Assembly: GCF_005047655.1 (NCBI RefSeq)
Contig: NZ_SUKF01000009.1
Coordinates: 203,884 to 267,883, forward strand
Source of the DNA: Sinimarinibacterium arenosum
GTDB lineage: Bacteria > Pseudomonadota > Gammaproteobacteria > Nevskiales > Nevskiaceae
Direction of reading: 5' to 3'
DNA length: 64,000 bases
Shown here piece after piece: positions 55,490 to 62,845 of the stretch (position 1 is the stretch's first letter; each line of letters begins with the position of its first letter). A program made the translations under genes and the position numbers. The notes under the pieces are model-generated. The model had not been told where the DNA came from. It made no database searches and saw only the letters and a program-made list of their open reading frames with translations.

Positions 55490-55945
55490 ATGACACAGTG
55501 TTTTTTTGACCCTTCGTCCAATGACGTTATCGACATCGTTAAAGCCAGAACGAAGGTCGGCTCCATCACCCGTCTGAACTTCGCAGCGCTCCAAAAGGTC
55601 TTTCCGCAGGTGCGCGTAATGTCGCTGGCCGATGCAGAAACCACGATGGCAGACGGCGGCTTGCCCGATCCGGGCGGTACCACGCGCAGATCATGGCGTC
55701 CGATAACTGCTGGCGGCATGTGTGAGTGGTGCGGCAAGCCCTTCCTTCGGGGGGAATTGTTCGGGGGCTTTGAGTGGACCATTTGGGACACGGAGCAGAA
55801 ACAGAAACCCCGCTCTCGCGGCGAGTTCGAAATGCACCTGGCCTGTTTTCCGATGATGGAGAAGACAGCAGATTCACGCACCACGTGGACCCAAGTTAAG
55901 ACGATTCGCCGGTGGCGCAGTTTCACGGGCCGCAGGCTCCCGTAA
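55490..55945 (+). CDS. Chimeric protein: 47611-type N-terminus and 48069-type C-terminus
   Basis: 151 residues. Residues 1-60 (CFFDPSSNDVIDIVKARTKVG) match the 47611 protein; residues about 78-150 (CEWCGKPFLRGELFG, HLACFPMM, TWTQVKTIRRWRS) match the 48069 protein. A single gene thus holds the two modules that are neighbours there. The CxxC site is kept. Confidence 0.6.
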   Translation: MTQCFFDPSSNDVIDIVKARTKVGSITRLNFAALQKVFPQVRVMSLADAETTMADGGLPDPGGTTRRSWRPITAGGMCEWCGKPFLRGELFGGFEWTIWDTEQKQKPRSRGEFEMHLACFPMMEKTADSRTTWTQVKTIRRWRSFTGRRLP

Positions 55946-55983
55946 CGCCGTGTCGGTTTCTGAGCGCGCGAGTCATCTGCGTG

Positions 55984-56008
55984 CGGGGCGCCTCCCGCTG
56001 CGTAGGGT
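55984..56008 (+). promoter_or_regulatory. Element promoter motif, CGGGGCG-N12-TAGGGT
   Basis: 35 bp before ATG 56044. Its upstream flank copies the 3' end of the 55113 gene. Confidence 0.6.
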
Positions 56009-56043
56009 GTGGACTCACGGCGTCACACCATGAGGAACGAACA

Positions 56044-56262
56044 ATGATCTACACCGTCATTCTGCTGTACCCGGACTACGTGACCGACAACTACGGCCAG
56101 GACACATGGATGGGCGACGGTAGAGGCGACACTCCCGAGGAAGCGCTTGCCGACGCTCGGGCGCAGCTGTGCGATCCGGATGGCGATTCGCTCATCAAGG
56201 CCCCCGAGGATCTGTTCTGCATCGCGATGATCGAAGGCGAGCACCAGGACGTGCGGCCATGA
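56044..56262 (+). CDS. Hypothetical protein
   Basis: 72 residues from ATG 56044. MIYTVILLYPDYVTDNYGQDTW, DTPEEALADARAQL, EDLFCIAMIEGEH: the pattern of small phage proteins that resemble a dsRBD-like fold, but not assignable. Confidence 0.55.
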   Translation: MIYTVILLYPDYVTDNYGQDTWMGDGRGDTPEEALADARAQLCDPDGDSLIKAPEDLFCIAMIEGEHQDVRP

Positions 56263-56287
56263 GCAAACAACGACTTCGGAGCGGAAT

Positions 56288-56515
56288 ATGAATGCTTCTA
56301 AAAAGATGGCCGATGATCAACGCGCTGCGGACCGCGCACACCACCAAGAGCGCGTGGCGTGGTTGGAGTCTTCTGACGAGCCGACCTGGTCCGATGGCGT
56401 GCCGGTGAGCAAGTACCTTCGCCACGAAATGCTTCGGCTGAGTCGCAACTACCTCGCGACGGGCGAGGGCCTTGGCCACTGTCAATGCGAGCCGCGTTGT
56501 GGAGCGGCGGCCTGA
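56288..56515 (+). CDS. Hypothetical protein
   Basis: 75 residues, charged and His-rich (DQRAADRAHHQERVAWLESSDE), ending in a Cys triplet (HCQCEPRCG). GGAGCGGAAT lies upstream. Not recognised. Confidence 0.5.
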   Translation: MNASKKMADDQRAADRAHHQERVAWLESSDEPTWSDGVPVSKYLRHEMLRLSRNYLATGEGLGHCQCEPRCGAAA

Positions 56516-56628
56516 CGGTTGACGACTGGCACGCTCCGCGCCATCAGTGCGGCAGCTTGGGGGCATCCATGCCGTCTAGTGGAGTGTCGATTGATTGAAT
56601 GCGTCCTGATGGGACGCGGAGGACCTAC

Positions 56629-57213
56629 ATGCCATCGTGCCATCCTGTCACCCTCAAGCATGCAGCGGCGACTGTGTTCGGTTTTGTGCTGTCACTGGGC
56701 GCGCTGTCCGCGACGGCGGCGCCTCCCGACCAGACTCCGAGCCCGACGCCCGTTCCCTTCGATGTCCCGGTGTCCCGGGCTCGCGTTATTGATCCCATTG
56801 CACAGCTGCGCGCCGAGTGCGTGGCCGAAGCCCGTCAGGCAGCGCCGGTGAAATCCACTCGCGACACTGCGTGTCGCCGCTACGAGCAAGCCGTCGCCGG
56901 CGGACAGGATGCGTCGATCAATGTGGTACCGCCGGCAGAGCGTCGTGCAACGCCGCGCGCTGCGGCACCCGCCTCACGGCCGGCAGCCCCGGCGCCCTTG
57001 GTGCCTCCCGTCGCCGTGGTGGATTGCCGGCATCTGACGTATGGCTCCATCCGGTACCGGCACTGTCGTGCGGATGAGAAGGAACGCCTCCTTCGCTCGT
57101 GTCGAGACGCCACCGACAGGGCCGAGCAGCTGCACGGAGATGAGCGGATCCACGCCAAGGCGATCGCCCAGGCGAAATGCGTTGTCGCCGAGCGATACCA
57201 GATCGTGGACTGA
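56629..57213 (+). CDS. Secreted hypothetical protein
   Basis: 194 residues from ATG 56629 (CGGAGGACCTAC upstream). Signal peptide ending SATAA, then a Pro-rich part, and a C-terminal segment with four Cys (VDCRHLTYGSIRYRHC, LLRSCRDATDR, QAKCVVAERY). Periplasmic or outer-membrane location is likely. An anti-mating or entry factor is one possibility, not shown. Confidence 0.6.
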   Translation: MPSCHPVTLKHAAATVFGFVLSLGALSATAAPPDQTPSPTPVPFDVPVSRARVIDPIAQLRAECVAEARQAAPVKSTRDTACRRYEQAVAGGQDASINVVPPAERRATPRAAAPASRPAAPAPLVPPVAVVDCRHLTYGSIRYRHCRADEKERLLRSCRDATDRAEQLHGDERIHAKAIAQAKCVVAERYQIVD

Positions 57214-57221
57214 CCGGGAAG

Positions 57222-57246
57222 CGGGGCGTGCGTGGCCGGGTACGGT
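57222..57246 (+). promoter_or_regulatory. Element promoter motif, CGGGGCG-N12-TACGGT
   Basis: 38 bp before ATG 57285, which has TGGAGAGG. Confidence 0.55.
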
Positions 57247-57284
57247 TGAGACATCACTTCGAACAGCTTCTTTGGAGAGGGCAC

Positions 57285-57716
57285 ATGGGCCACTGTCGGG
57301 ACTGTGAACGCTGGAAGCATCACCAGGACGAGTACGGTGTCGCGTGGATGTCGTGCGACGGCGTCGACTATGCGGATCGCGGTGAGGCGATTGGGCATGA
57401 CGCCGCTGCGGTGTATGTTGAGGCCAGCGATGACACCGGACTGTCCGGTGGGCTGATCACTGGGCCGGATTTCGGCTGCACCCACTTCGTGCCGAAGGCG
57501 GGCGTCGCGGTGGCCCAGAACCTCAGCGGAAACGTCGTGATCGCCGGCGACGTCATCGTCGCGGGTATCAGCATGGAAGACGCCCAGGAAACCGGAGAGC
57601 TCGCCAACGCCTTCGTGATCCAGTTCGCCGATATGGAGTCCCTGCGAGCAGCGCTTCGCGCCCGCACCGTCACCTTCACCGTTTTTGGCGTGCCCCCGCC
57701 GGCCGCGATCGCGTAG
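57285..57716 (+). CDS. Hypothetical protein
   Basis: 143 residues from ATG 57285. CRDCERW and MSCDG at the start and FGCTHF in the middle may form a metal site. NVVIAGDVIVAG and a helix follow. Not recognised. Confidence 0.55.
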   Translation: MGHCRDCERWKHHQDEYGVAWMSCDGVDYADRGEAIGHDAAAVYVEASDDTGLSGGLITGPDFGCTHFVPKAGVAVAQNLSGNVVIAGDVIVAGISMEDAQETGELANAFVIQFADMESLRAALRARTVTFTVFGVPPPAAIA

Positions 57717-57756
57717 ACTCGCAGGACCGGACGCGCACTGATTCCTCCCGCCGAGT

Positions 57757-58056
57757 ATGACCATGCCCAACACAAATAGCCCAGTCCCACCGCTGGTGAG
57801 TTTTCGCGTTGACTTCAGCCCGCGCCGCACTCTGAACGTGGGCTATCTGGCGGTAGTCGCCGCCATTGTGAGCTGTGGCATCTTCGGCATCGCGCTGATT
57901 GATATGTCATACGCTCAGGCCCTTGGATCGCAGCCCCAACTCCTTGTCCACAGCCTGGGTTTCGCTGCGGGGCTCAGTATCCTGCCGGGCATGTTTCGCA
58001 TTACCTTGATCCCCCCGTCGCACCCCACACCTCGCAATGTCGCGGGTCATCCCTGA
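57757..58056 (+). CDS. Small membrane protein
   Basis: 99 residues. Two hydrophobic segments (NVGYLAVVAAIVSCGIFGIALI and LLVHSLGFAAGLSILPGMF). Overlaps the following gene by 20 bp. Function unknown. Confidence 0.55.
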   Translation: MTMPNTNSPVPPLVSFRVDFSPRRTLNVGYLAVVAAIVSCGIFGIALIDMSYAQALGSQPQLLVHSLGFAAGLSILPGMFRITLIPPSHPTPRNVAGHP

Positions 58057-58273
58057 ACTTCAGCGCGCCCGTGCGGCGCTGTGGGCCGGGCGCACCTACC
58101 TTGCAGCGTTGTGGTGGTCCGACGCGCGCCACGCCTTGTCATTGCAACTTGGCCATAGTCCGCTGGGGGACCCTGAGCTCAATGACAACTTGATGCTGCT
58201 GCGCCTGTTTCGGCCGCCGGTAACGGAGGTTGATGCGCAGTACGCGTTTGACCTGGGGGAGGCGGACGGCTGA
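58037..58273 (+). CDS. Small hypothetical protein
   Basis: 78 residues. Helical, Ala/Arg/Trp-rich (LQRARAALWAGRTYLAALWWSDARHALSLQ). Coupled to the membrane protein. Not recognised. Confidence 0.5.
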   Translation: MSRVIPELQRARAALWAGRTYLAALWWSDARHALSLQLGHSPLGDPELNDNLMLLRLFRPPVTEVDAQYAFDLGEADG

Positions 58274-58471
58274 TCGCGCTCGCCGTCCCCCTGCACGGCC
58301 TCAAGGGCACAGCTTCGAAAGCACCGACTGCACGACAGCGATCGTGATCTTCTCCCTCGTCCGCTGACGAGCTTACCTGCCGTTGTCCAGGCTGCAACCC
58401 GGTCGCGTTGTGGTCGCATCCCGACGTCGGGGCCCTCGCTATGGGGGTCTCCGCGTCCGCTACTGGGATCG

Positions 58472-58496
58472 CGGGGCGCGTCTACATCCCTACGGT
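58472..58496 (+). promoter_or_regulatory. Element promoter motif, CGGGGCG-N12-TACGGT
   Basis: 41 bp before ATG 58538; the preceding 58274-58471 carries no supported gene. Confidence 0.5.
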
Positions 58497-58537
58497 GGAC
58501 TCAGTACCTGTCTGTGCTCGCAGCCGAAGGATGGTCC

Positions 58538-59152
58538 ATGCGCTACTCACTTCCGGATATCAAGATGTTCGACGACTGGCGCGGCCACGCCAGGCCGGAT
58601 TATCGTCCGACGGCGCGGCAACAGACGCTCGTCGACGCCGTCGCTGTCGCACTTGCGCACGGTCATGAGCGCGTTGCCGATGTGTGCGCCGCCGTCGCGA
58701 AGGAACTCGCAATCCCCGAGGCGCTGCTGCGGCGCGACGATGCGCAGGGGGGGGTGTACCAGGATGTGTACTGCGCGATTCAGTACCTGCGCCACCGCGC
58801 TGACCACCGGCGCCACGCGCTCGCTCATGAGGCGCTCGCACCTGTGGCCGGCGACATCTTGGGTACGCTGGTGTTCAACACCAATTACAAGCAGACCACG
58901 GGGTGTGTCATCGAGTCCGTTGATGGGACGTCGATCACGCTGCTGGGGAAGCGCGGCGCCCTGTGTGTGCGCCTTCAGTCCACCGCGCTTGGAATCCGGT
59001 ACGCGATGGACGCTGCAGCCGAACGCGGTCGCCGTCGGGACGGTTGGGAGGAGTTCCTCGCCACGCGTCACCCGGTAGCGACAGGTCCGCAGTCCCAGAC
59101 CGAGGCTCACGCCGGGGCCGTGGACGCGCAGCTCCCTCTGTTTGCTGTCTGA
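58538..59152 (+). CDS. Paralogous-family protein with clamp-binding-like tail
   Basis: 204 residues from ATG 58538. It aligns with the 50025 protein throughout: RPDYRPTARQQTLVDAVAVA, DVYCAIQYLRHRADHRRH, GDILGTLVFNTNYKQTTGCVIESVD, ALGIRYAMDAAAERGRRRDGW. The last residues QLPLFAV match the QLxLF clamp-binding motif better than its paralogue. Function unknown. Confidence 0.6.
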   Translation: MRYSLPDIKMFDDWRGHARPDYRPTARQQTLVDAVAVALAHGHERVADVCAAVAKELAIPEALLRRDDAQGGVYQDVYCAIQYLRHRADHRRHALAHEALAPVAGDILGTLVFNTNYKQTTGCVIESVDGTSITLLGKRGALCVRLQSTALGIRYAMDAAAERGRRRDGWEEFLATRHPVATGPQSQTEAHAGAVDAQLPLFAV

Positions 59153-59171
59153 GCTCAACAAGGAGCTTCCA

Positions 59172-59423
59172 ATGCCGCCCCTTCAAGATCAGGTCGAGTT
59201 CGTTGCCAGGGTGCGCGAGCTGAGTGTTTGGCGTGTGAGCGCCGGACGCTTCAAGGTTTTTTCTGCCGAAACGCGGGGGACCTGCGCGACCGTCTGGCTC
59301 GCCGCCCAACACACCCTGCACGTGCTTCCCGCACTGCGGCCGGAGTACATGGCCGGCATCACCCCGGAACAGATTCGTAGCGCGGTGGCTGAGGCGCTGG
59401 GGATGGTCACCGCAGTCGTCTAA
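59172..59423 (+). CDS. Hypothetical protein
   Basis: 83 residues from ATG 59172 (AAGGAG upstream). VEFVARVRELSVWRVSAGRFKVFSAE and a helical Ala-rich end. Follows the 58538 gene by 19 bp. Not recognised. Confidence 0.5.
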   Translation: MPPLQDQVEFVARVRELSVWRVSAGRFKVFSAETRGTCATVWLAAQHTLHVLPALRPEYMAGITPEQIRSAVAEALGMVTAVV

Positions 59424-59451
59424 GAGTGAGATCCACCAGAGGCCTTGTCCA

Positions 59452-59766
59452 ATGCCCAAAGCCGTTCTTCTTGACGCCTCACCCGATGGCGCCCGAACCC
59501 ACTATTTGCATATCAATGTCGTTTCGTTTCTGAAGCGAAGCCGGTTCCCTGCCGACTACGCGAACGTGTTTGCCCAGGGCGAGCGCAGCCTGTCCGCGGA
59601 TGAGGCGCATGCGTTCCTCCTGTCTGAACACGCAAACGGGCACGAGGTGATCCCTGTGGATGCGGGATGCGGGAACCCCTGCACGCGCGCCGCTGACGGC
59701 TGCACCGGCTTTCAATACGACGGCAAAGGGTGTCCCGGACACTCCGCGCCATGCTCCCCTGAATGA
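59452..59766 (+). CDS. Hypothetical protein with Cys-rich end
   Basis: 104 residues. The C-terminus has DAGCGNPCTRAADGCTGFQ and CPGHSAPC, six Cys in about 30 residues, likely a zinc or disulphide knot. It lies 10 bp before rdgC. Not recognised. Confidence 0.55.
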   Translation: MPKAVLLDASPDGARTHYLHINVVSFLKRSRFPADYANVFAQGERSLSADEAHAFLLSEHANGHEVIPVDAGCGNPCTRAADGCTGFQYDGKGCPGHSAPCSPE

Positions 59767-59776
59767 GGACGAACCT

Positions 59777-60676
59777 ATGTTCTTTCGCAACCTGACGATC
59801 TATCAATTGCCTGCCGGCTGGACGCGCGAGCCCGACGCGATCGAGGCGACGCTGGCGGAATTTCCGTTGCACCCGTGTTCGGGTCAGATCGTGAAAACGC
59901 GCGGCTGGGTGCCTGTAACCGATGACGGTCGCATGACCTTCTCTGATCCCCGCCGGGTCCTCCTGTCGCTGGGCACGGAAGAAAAGCTTCTGCCCGCGCG
60001 GGTGGTCAACCAGGCCACCGAGGAGAAAGTCAGCGCGCTCGAAAAGGAAAAGGGATTCAAGATCGGGCGACGCCACCGGCGCGAGATCAAGGAGCAAGTG
60101 CAGATCGACTTGCTGCCGCGCGCCTTCTCTCAACGCACCGCGACACACGGCTGGCTCGACTTTGAGAAAGGCTGGCTGGTGGTGGACACCGCGTCGCCGA
60201 ATCGTGCGGATGAATTTACGCAGGCGCTGCGCGACGCGCTGGGCGAGCTGCCGGCGACACCCATGGCGTCGAACCCTTCGATGGGTGCGCTGATGACGCA
60301 ATGGCTGTCCGCCAAGCAGGCGCCGGGTGCGTTCACCCTCGACGACCATTGCGAACTCACCACCTGCGATGAGAACAAGTCGACAGTGCGCTACACGCGT
60401 CACGCACTCGATGGCGCTGACATCAACGCGCATCTCACGCAGGGAAAAGTGACAACGCGACTTTCGCTCGCATGGAATGACCGGATCAGCTTCCAGGTCA
60501 ACGACAAACTCCAGATTCGACAACTGAAGTTTCTCGACATCGAAAGCATTCGGGATAAGCGCGGTGAGCTGGAAGCTGACGAGGTTATGGCCGCCGATTT
60601 CGCGCTGTTCAGCGGAGAGCTTCAGGCGCTGCTAGGCGATCTGGCGGTGGCTGTGGGGGCGAACTTGGTTGAGTAG
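59777..60676 (+). CDS. rdgC: Recombination-associated protein RdgC
   Basis: 299 residues from ATG 59777, full length for the family (303 in E. coli). FFRNLTIYQL start, PCSGQIVKTRGWVP, LLPARVVNQATEEKV, RRHRREIKEQVQIDLLPRAFSQ, LVVDTASPNRADEF and ADFALFSGEL are family hallmarks. RdgC forms a ring round DNA and limits RecA and SOS; on mobile elements it may protect incoming DNA. Its stop TAG is the start of the TAGGGT box of the next promoter. Confidence 0.88.
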   Translation: MFFRNLTIYQLPAGWTREPDAIEATLAEFPLHPCSGQIVKTRGWVPVTDDGRMTFSDPRRVLLSLGTEEKLLPARVVNQATEEKVSALEKEKGFKIGRRHRREIKEQVQIDLLPRAFSQRTATHGWLDFEKGWLVVDTASPNRADEFTQALRDALGELPATPMASNPSMGALMTQWLSAKQAPGAFTLDDHCELTTCDENKSTVRYTRHALDGADINAHLTQGKVTTRLSLAWNDRISFQVNDKLQIRQLKFLDIESIRDKRGELEADEVMAADFALFSGELQALLGDLAVAVGANLVE

Positions 60677-60679
60677 GGT
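60655..60679 (+). promoter_or_regulatory. Element promoter motif, GGGGGCG-N12-TAGGGT
   Basis: Fully embedded in the end of rdgC (TAG is the stop). A 43-bp block around it (60653-60695) is repeated exactly at 61081-61123. Confidence 0.6.
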
Positions 60680-60723
60680 GGGCTCATCGCTGCGCAGGGC
60701 AGCTCACACACCAGGAGAGCCAG

Positions 60724-61029
60724 ATGGCCAAAGCCAAAGTGACGCACAGCCAGGATGCGGTGCAAATCACATTCAATGGAGATCGGCGGAATCCGGAGCC
60801 GTCGACCGCGGTTGTCCAATTCCCTGGCGGGCACATCGAGGTCTCGCGGTGCAGTGATGGCACGTACTGGGCACATGTTGCGTTTGTCTCTGGCGCAAAC
60901 ATTGTTGCGGGTCGGATCGATCGCGTGGGGCGCGTTGATGCGGTGGAGGACCTGGAGGACGCTGGCAGCATCACCCACATTGCCGTTCGCGTTGCGAACA
61001 ACGTTCCTCACTTTGATCCCAATGTGTGA
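60724..61029 (+). CDS. Hypothetical protein
   Basis: 101 residues with AGGAGAGCC upstream. KAKVTHSQDAVQITFNGD, AVVQFPGGHIEVSRCSDGTYWAHV, ARIDRVG-like strands: mostly beta. Not recognised. Confidence 0.6.
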   Translation: MAKAKVTHSQDAVQITFNGDRRNPEPSTAVVQFPGGHIEVSRCSDGTYWAHVAFVSGANIVAGRIDRVGRVDAVEDLEDAGSITHIAVRVANNVPHFDPNV

Positions 61030-61082
61030 CGTTGGCGGACGGCCGCTGCAGCCTCTGGAGAGGGGCGGGGCCGGGAAGCCGT

Positions 61083-61107
61083 GGGGGCGAACTTGGTTGA
61101 GTAGGGT
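61083..61107 (+). promoter_or_regulatory. Element promoter motif, copy with rdgC tail
   Basis: GGGGGCG-N12-TAGGGT, identical to the copy at 60655 over 43 bp although no rdgC lies before it. Confidence 0.6.
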
Positions 61108-61162
61108 GGGCTCATCGCTGCGCGGGGCGGTATGCGCCCCCGCTCGCTGAATTGGAGATCCC

Positions 61163-61525
61163 ATGAACGCTAGAGAGTTCCGCCGGTTGAGACTCGGGGA
61201 CGAGGTCTACGTCCATTTCTCGAATGCGTACCGAGCAGCAACCGTGATCGCGCTCGAACAGCGGCACATCCGCGTTGAGGGAAAGGCGACGAAAGGCGGG
61301 GTGCTCACCCGACGCGCGACCTACCAAAGCGTCGACACGCGCGCCGTGGGTCGTAAACGCCTGGGCATACAGGACTTTGCTTGCGACTACTGCGGTGGGA
61401 ATAACGACAACCCGCAGGACCACCGCATTGATTGCCCGCGTCCATCGCCGGTTAACGCACCGCCTCAAGCGCGCACCGAGTGCCCGTCGTGCTTTGAACC
61501 GCCTGTTGCGGCGGTCGGAGATTGA
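61163..61525 (+). CDS. Hypothetical protein with zinc-binding pattern
   Basis: 120 residues (GGAGATCCC upstream). A basic beta-rich N-terminus (RLGDEVYVHFSNAYRAATVIAL) resembles small RNA- or DNA-binding barrels. CDYCGGNNDN...DCP and CPSCFEP give two CxxC pairs. The C-terminus runs into an attC-like site. Confidence 0.55.
   Translation: MNAREFRRLRLGDEVYVHFSNAYRAATVIALEQRHIRVEGKATKGGVLTRRATYQSVDTRAVGRKRLGIQDFACDYCGGNNDNPQDHRIDCPRPSPVNAPPQARTECPSCFEPPVAAVGD
61450..61511 (+). other. attC-like recombination site, weaker
   Basis: R'' GGTTAAC (61450-61456), L'' TCAAGC (61465-61470), L' GCTTTGA (61491-61497) and R' GTTGCGG (61505-61511). L' has one extra base against L'', as in integron attC sites. 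R'' and R' match only at their AAC/GTT cores. It lies at the end of the 61163 gene, where a cassette site is expected. Confidence 0.4.
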
Positions 61526-61527
61526 CC

Positions 61528-61761
61528 ATGAGCGCTGTCTACAGTTGCGACGTGTTCTGCGATGACTGTGGCAACTGGTCGCCAAGCTTCACAAAAACGC
61601 GCCGACGGATATCTGCTGGTCTGGCGCGGAGCGCCAGGGCCGCAGCAAAACAGGGCGGATGGGTGCGCGTACTGCAACCAGATGGCCGCTATGTCGATCT
61701 GTGCCCCCGTTGCCAGCAGATGCGCGGCGTGCAGACGAGTAACAGCGAGATCAGCTCTTGA
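61528..61761 (+). CDS. Small zinc-ribbon-like protein
   Basis: 77 residues from ATG 61528. CDVFCDDCGNW and LCPRCQQM give CxxC pairs for one zinc. It starts just after the attC-like site. Stop overlaps the TTGA start of the next frame. Confidence 0.5.
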   Translation: MSAVYSCDVFCDDCGNWSPSFTKTRRRISAGLARSARAAAKQGGWVRVLQPDGRYVDLCPRCQQMRGVQTSNSEISS

Positions 61762-62015
61762 ACGCCTTGTTAGCGGGCAGCTTCGCAGATTGGCCGAAGT
61801 TGCTGAGCAACCGCAACGGCTGGCGCTGTCCACTGTGCAGTAGATCGTGGTCCAACGAAGGCGGCGGCGCGGGCTTCGTGAAGGCGGGCGCGCGGCGTCA
61901 TGTCGCTGCGTGCTGGCAAGAAACGCTGCGCCAGCAGGGGCTGCAAATGGGTGATTGGGACGAAGGCCGTCAGGCGCACATCCTGGTTCCCCTGCGTGCT
62001 ACGCCGAAAGGTTGA
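61758..62015 (+). CDS. Small zinc-finger-like protein
   Basis: About 85 residues if TTG 61758 (coupled to the previous stop) is used; the true start may be later. WRCPLCSRSWS, then RRHVAACW: a C2HC pattern. The start region reads CTTGAACGCCTTGTTAGCG, like the right half of an attC site. Confidence 0.45.
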   Translation: MNALLAGSFADWPKLLSNRNGWRCPLCSRSWSNEGGGAGFVKAGARRHVAACWQETLRQQGLQMGDWDEGRQAHILVPLRATPKG

Positions 62016-62042
62016 CTGCCGATGAGGTTGACGGTGTGCAGT

Positions 62043-62067
62043 GGGGGCGAACGTGGCTGGGTAGGGT
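62043..62067 (+). promoter_or_regulatory. Element promoter motif, GGGGGCG-N12-TAGGGT
   Basis: Relative of the copies at 60655 and 61083 with a few changes in the spacer; 52 bp before ATG 62120. Confidence 0.6.
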
Positions 62068-62167
62068 GGGCCCATCGCTGCGCGGGGCGGCTTTCCCTTC
62101 CGGCGCAACTGGAGATGACATGAACGCAGAAACATCACAGGACGCCCTTTCCGCGAGTCGCATAGAG
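62045..62167 (+). repeat. 123-bp direct repeat, copy 1
   Basis: Identical to 63878-64000 (offset 1833 bp). It spans the promoter motif, leader and first 16 codons of the 62120 gene. Confidence 0.9.
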
Positions 62168-62599
62168 AAACTGCCACATGCGCAGGCGAGGGAGCGCCTT
62201 GTTGGCCTGGCGCTGCGCGACTCGGTTGAGAAGCGATATAGGACAGAGTTTTGGGGCGCCCGATATCTAGTTCGGCCGAAGCTGCTAGACACGATATTCG
62301 GTGATGGTTCTCAGTTAATTGGCTTTCAGCCGCTTAACTCCAGACCCCAATACTACGTGGTGCGTGTTGATTCGGGCTGGTCCTTGACCAACACCGATGA
62401 CGACAATTGCGTAGGGGCGCATATCGACGAGATATACGAGGCCGCAGAAGAACAATTTGGACTTGCGTGGTATCCAGATGATCCACCGCAGCGTAAGTAC
62501 GGCCGCAAGTGGCCTGCGCTCCACGAAGATGGCTGTCTGTGGTTCGAGATGAGATGGCCCATGCAGCCCAACAACCCAGCCCAAGGGAGGCCCGAATGA
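62120..62599 (+). CDS. Hypothetical protein whose 5' end is duplicated
   Basis: 159 residues from ATG 62120 (TGGAGATGAC upstream). RTEFWGARYLVRPKLLDTIFGD, YYVVRVDSGWSLTN, IDEIYEAAEEQFGL. The start region is repeated at 63953. GC content is lower than the neighbours. Not recognised. Confidence 0.6.
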   Translation: MNAETSQDALSASRIEKLPHAQARERLVGLALRDSVEKRYRTEFWGARYLVRPKLLDTIFGDGSQLIGFQPLNSRPQYYVVRVDSGWSLTNTDDDNCVGAHIDEIYEAAEEQFGLAWYPDDPPQRKYGRKWPALHEDGCLWFEMRWPMQPNNPAQGRPE

Positions 62600-62799
62600 G
62601 CGAAGCGAGTGAGGATGGCGTGGAGGGCGCCGGCGGGCCGCTGCTGCTGGTGACGCTCGCCAAGTCGCTGTGTGAGGAATATTTCCGGGGTCAGATTGAG
62701 CTGACTCACCCTGGTGATGACGCGCGCTATCGGAAGAAGATCGAGGCGCACTGGCACGAATGGGTGCCTCAGGCGCAGGCGGTGCTGGATAAGGGGTAG
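62596..62799 (+). CDS. Small acidic protein
   Basis: 67 residues, ATGA overlap with the previous gene. LLVTLAKSLCEEYFRGQIELTHPGDD, AHWHEWVPQAQ. Not recognised. Confidence 0.5.
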   Translation: MSEASEDGVEGAGGPLLLVTLAKSLCEEYFRGQIELTHPGDDARYRKKIEAHWHEWVPQAQAVLDKG

Positions 62800-62845
62800 C
62801 CGGCTAACGGTCCGTGTTGCCCGACGAGTTAGAAGGAGAACGACG

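Noticed and set aside
62800..62835. attC site at GGCTAAC...GAGTTAGAA
   Set aside because: Only about 24 bases lie between the AAC and GTT cores and the inner arms do not pair; at most a remnant.
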